A DNA stretch of 64,000 bases, from contig NW_025408672.1 of the NCBI RefSeq assembly GCF_020360975.1, positions 1,488,001 through 1,552,000 of the forward strand, given 5' to 3'. The stretch is from Hirsutella rhossiliensis. Taxonomy: Eukaryota > Ascomycota > Sordariomycetes > Hypocreales > Ophiocordycipitaceae. The position numbers were made by a program, and so were the translations under genes. Under the pieces are notes generated by a model. The model saw only the letters and a list, made by a program, of their open reading frames with translations. It ran no database searches and was not told where the DNA came from. Shown piece by piece: positions 63,000 to 64,000 of the stretch; the first letter of the stretch is position 1, and every line of letters starts with the position of its first letter.

Positions 63000-64000
63000 A
63001 ATATTTTATAAGACTCTTTAACTACTATTTAGTTTATAAGGATTACTTAGTTAAGGTATTTAATCTACTTACTTTTTTTATCCGCTATTTTTATAAGTAC
63101 TATTATTAACCTTTAGTACCTTTATTTTACTACTACGTTTACCTTTAAGTTATATACTAAAGTTTAAATAACTTTAATACTTATATCCTTTAAGATATAC
63201 TTAAAGTCTTTTTTTATTTCGGGCCCTTTATTAATTATAGCGTATAGTATTACGCTATACCTATAAATAATAAAGAGTATAAATTTAGTTATAGCTCTTA
63301 TAGTAATTTCTTTAACTAAAGTTACTTTTACTTATTTAATAAGGTCGTTTTATACTTTTATAAGGTATAAATATCTATAATTAAATAGTATATACTAGCT
63401 ATTAACGTAAATTTTACTTATAAGGTAGCTAGGCGCGGTCGTAGTTATAACTTCCTAAGGTCTCTTAATCGTAAAGTATTAGTATTCTTTATAGGAAGAG
63501 ATTATACTATAAATATCGTTTTAAAGGCTAGCTTACTAATACCTATTTTTTATAAACGTATATATAACTTATCGTCCTTTATATTATATTTATATATAGT
63601 ACTCTATAATAATCCTTTTTTATTTCTTTAGGTCGTCTATAACTAGTATAAGTCCTCTTTCTTCCTTCTTAAGGAGTCGCTAAAGCTTTTAATCTTTAAT
63701 ATAGAAATTTAAACTCTTTAAGTATAGCTTTCTATAGTCTTATTTAAAAAGGCCTTCTAGCTATTTTAACGTTTAAAGGAAGTTTATAATTATCCTTAAT
63801 TCCTTTAAGTAGTCCCTTTATAACTTAGTCCTTTATACTACGTTTAAGTAAAAGTCTATAAACTCTTTTATATTACCTTTTATTTCTATATCTAATATAT
63901 TAAAAGGTCCTTTAAGCTTTCTTAAGAGCCTATTAATTATATTATTCTACTTACCTTTAATATATTATATAGTAAAGTTAAAGAGGAAAATATAGCTTAT
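63000..64000 (-). pseudogene. Ty3/Gypsy integrase remnant ('Gypsy-F'), continues past the window
   Basis: The minus strand, read from 64000 downward, gives the end of RNase H ('YIKGK...NRLLRKLKGPF', usually IxGxxNxxADxLSR), a linker and an integrase zinc-binding region (about 63560-63660, damaged). The integrase core is at about 63050-63460, reading 'NKGPEIKKDF' near 63205-63235 (DNGPEN in active enzymes) followed by a decayed 'AYNPKANGVVER' block. RIPed and incomplete in this window. Confidence 0.7.

Noticed and set aside
1..64000. CRISPR arrays, bacterial operons, riboswitches
   Set aside because: No regularly spaced repeats of that kind, and the intron, RIP and element types are fungal.

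Overview
The window looks like a transposon-rich, heterochromatic stretch of a filamentous ascomycete (Pezizomycotina) genome. Most of it is AT-rich and nearly free of CA and TG dinucleotides. Open frames are broken mainly by TAG and TAA where Gln or Trp would be expected. This is the signature of repeat-induced point mutation (RIP: C to T in CpA, on both strands). The one convincing host gene has a 74-nt GT-AG intron.

Layout: 1-4990 RIP-damaged Ty3/Gypsy chromovirus (+); about 6160-7192 Tad-like LINE reverse transcriptase remnant (+); 7193-13948 Copia element 'A' with two 568-bp LTRs, carrying two miniature LTR elements (TRIM2 at 11429-11802, TRIM1 at 12275-12667); 13949-15575 Gypsy integrase remnant; 15576-16005 truncated A LTR; 16006-22364 heavily RIPed Copia 'B1'; 22365-23989 unclassified; 23990-25833 Copia 'D' remnant (-) carrying a solo B LTR; 25834-32800 complete, lightly RIPed Gypsy chromovirus 'E' with 186-bp LTRs; 32801-34641 AT-rich sequence with a Copia 'G' fragment and a second solo B LTR; 34642-40909 the best-preserved Copia 'B'; 40910-43400 two pieces of hAT transposase; 43815-45175 the host gene; 46147-48013 a DNA element 'X' with terminal inverted repeats, whose right half lies in a roughly 1.97-kb palindrome centred at 48011/48012; 49001-57262 a truncated Copia B copy on the minus strand, split by a full-length minus-strand copy (50256-56508); 57263-62999 unclassified RIPed sequence; 63000-64000 Gypsy 'F' integrase (-), running off the window.

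The host gene (complement of 43815-44811 joined to 44886-45175) encodes a 428-residue predicted secreted protein that I tentatively place in the TRI14/Mala s 1-like beta-propeller group. It sits in a small island of normal base composition.

The elements are linked by their reverse-transcription signals. Copia A, Copia B and both TRIMs share a primer-binding site that matches the anticodon arm of an initiator tRNA-Met, followed at once by a short hairpin. This suggests that the TRIMs, which code for nothing, borrow Copia machinery. Unequal RIP damage gives a relative insertion order: A, B1 and D are old, while E, B, the nested minus-strand copy and the TRIMs are younger.
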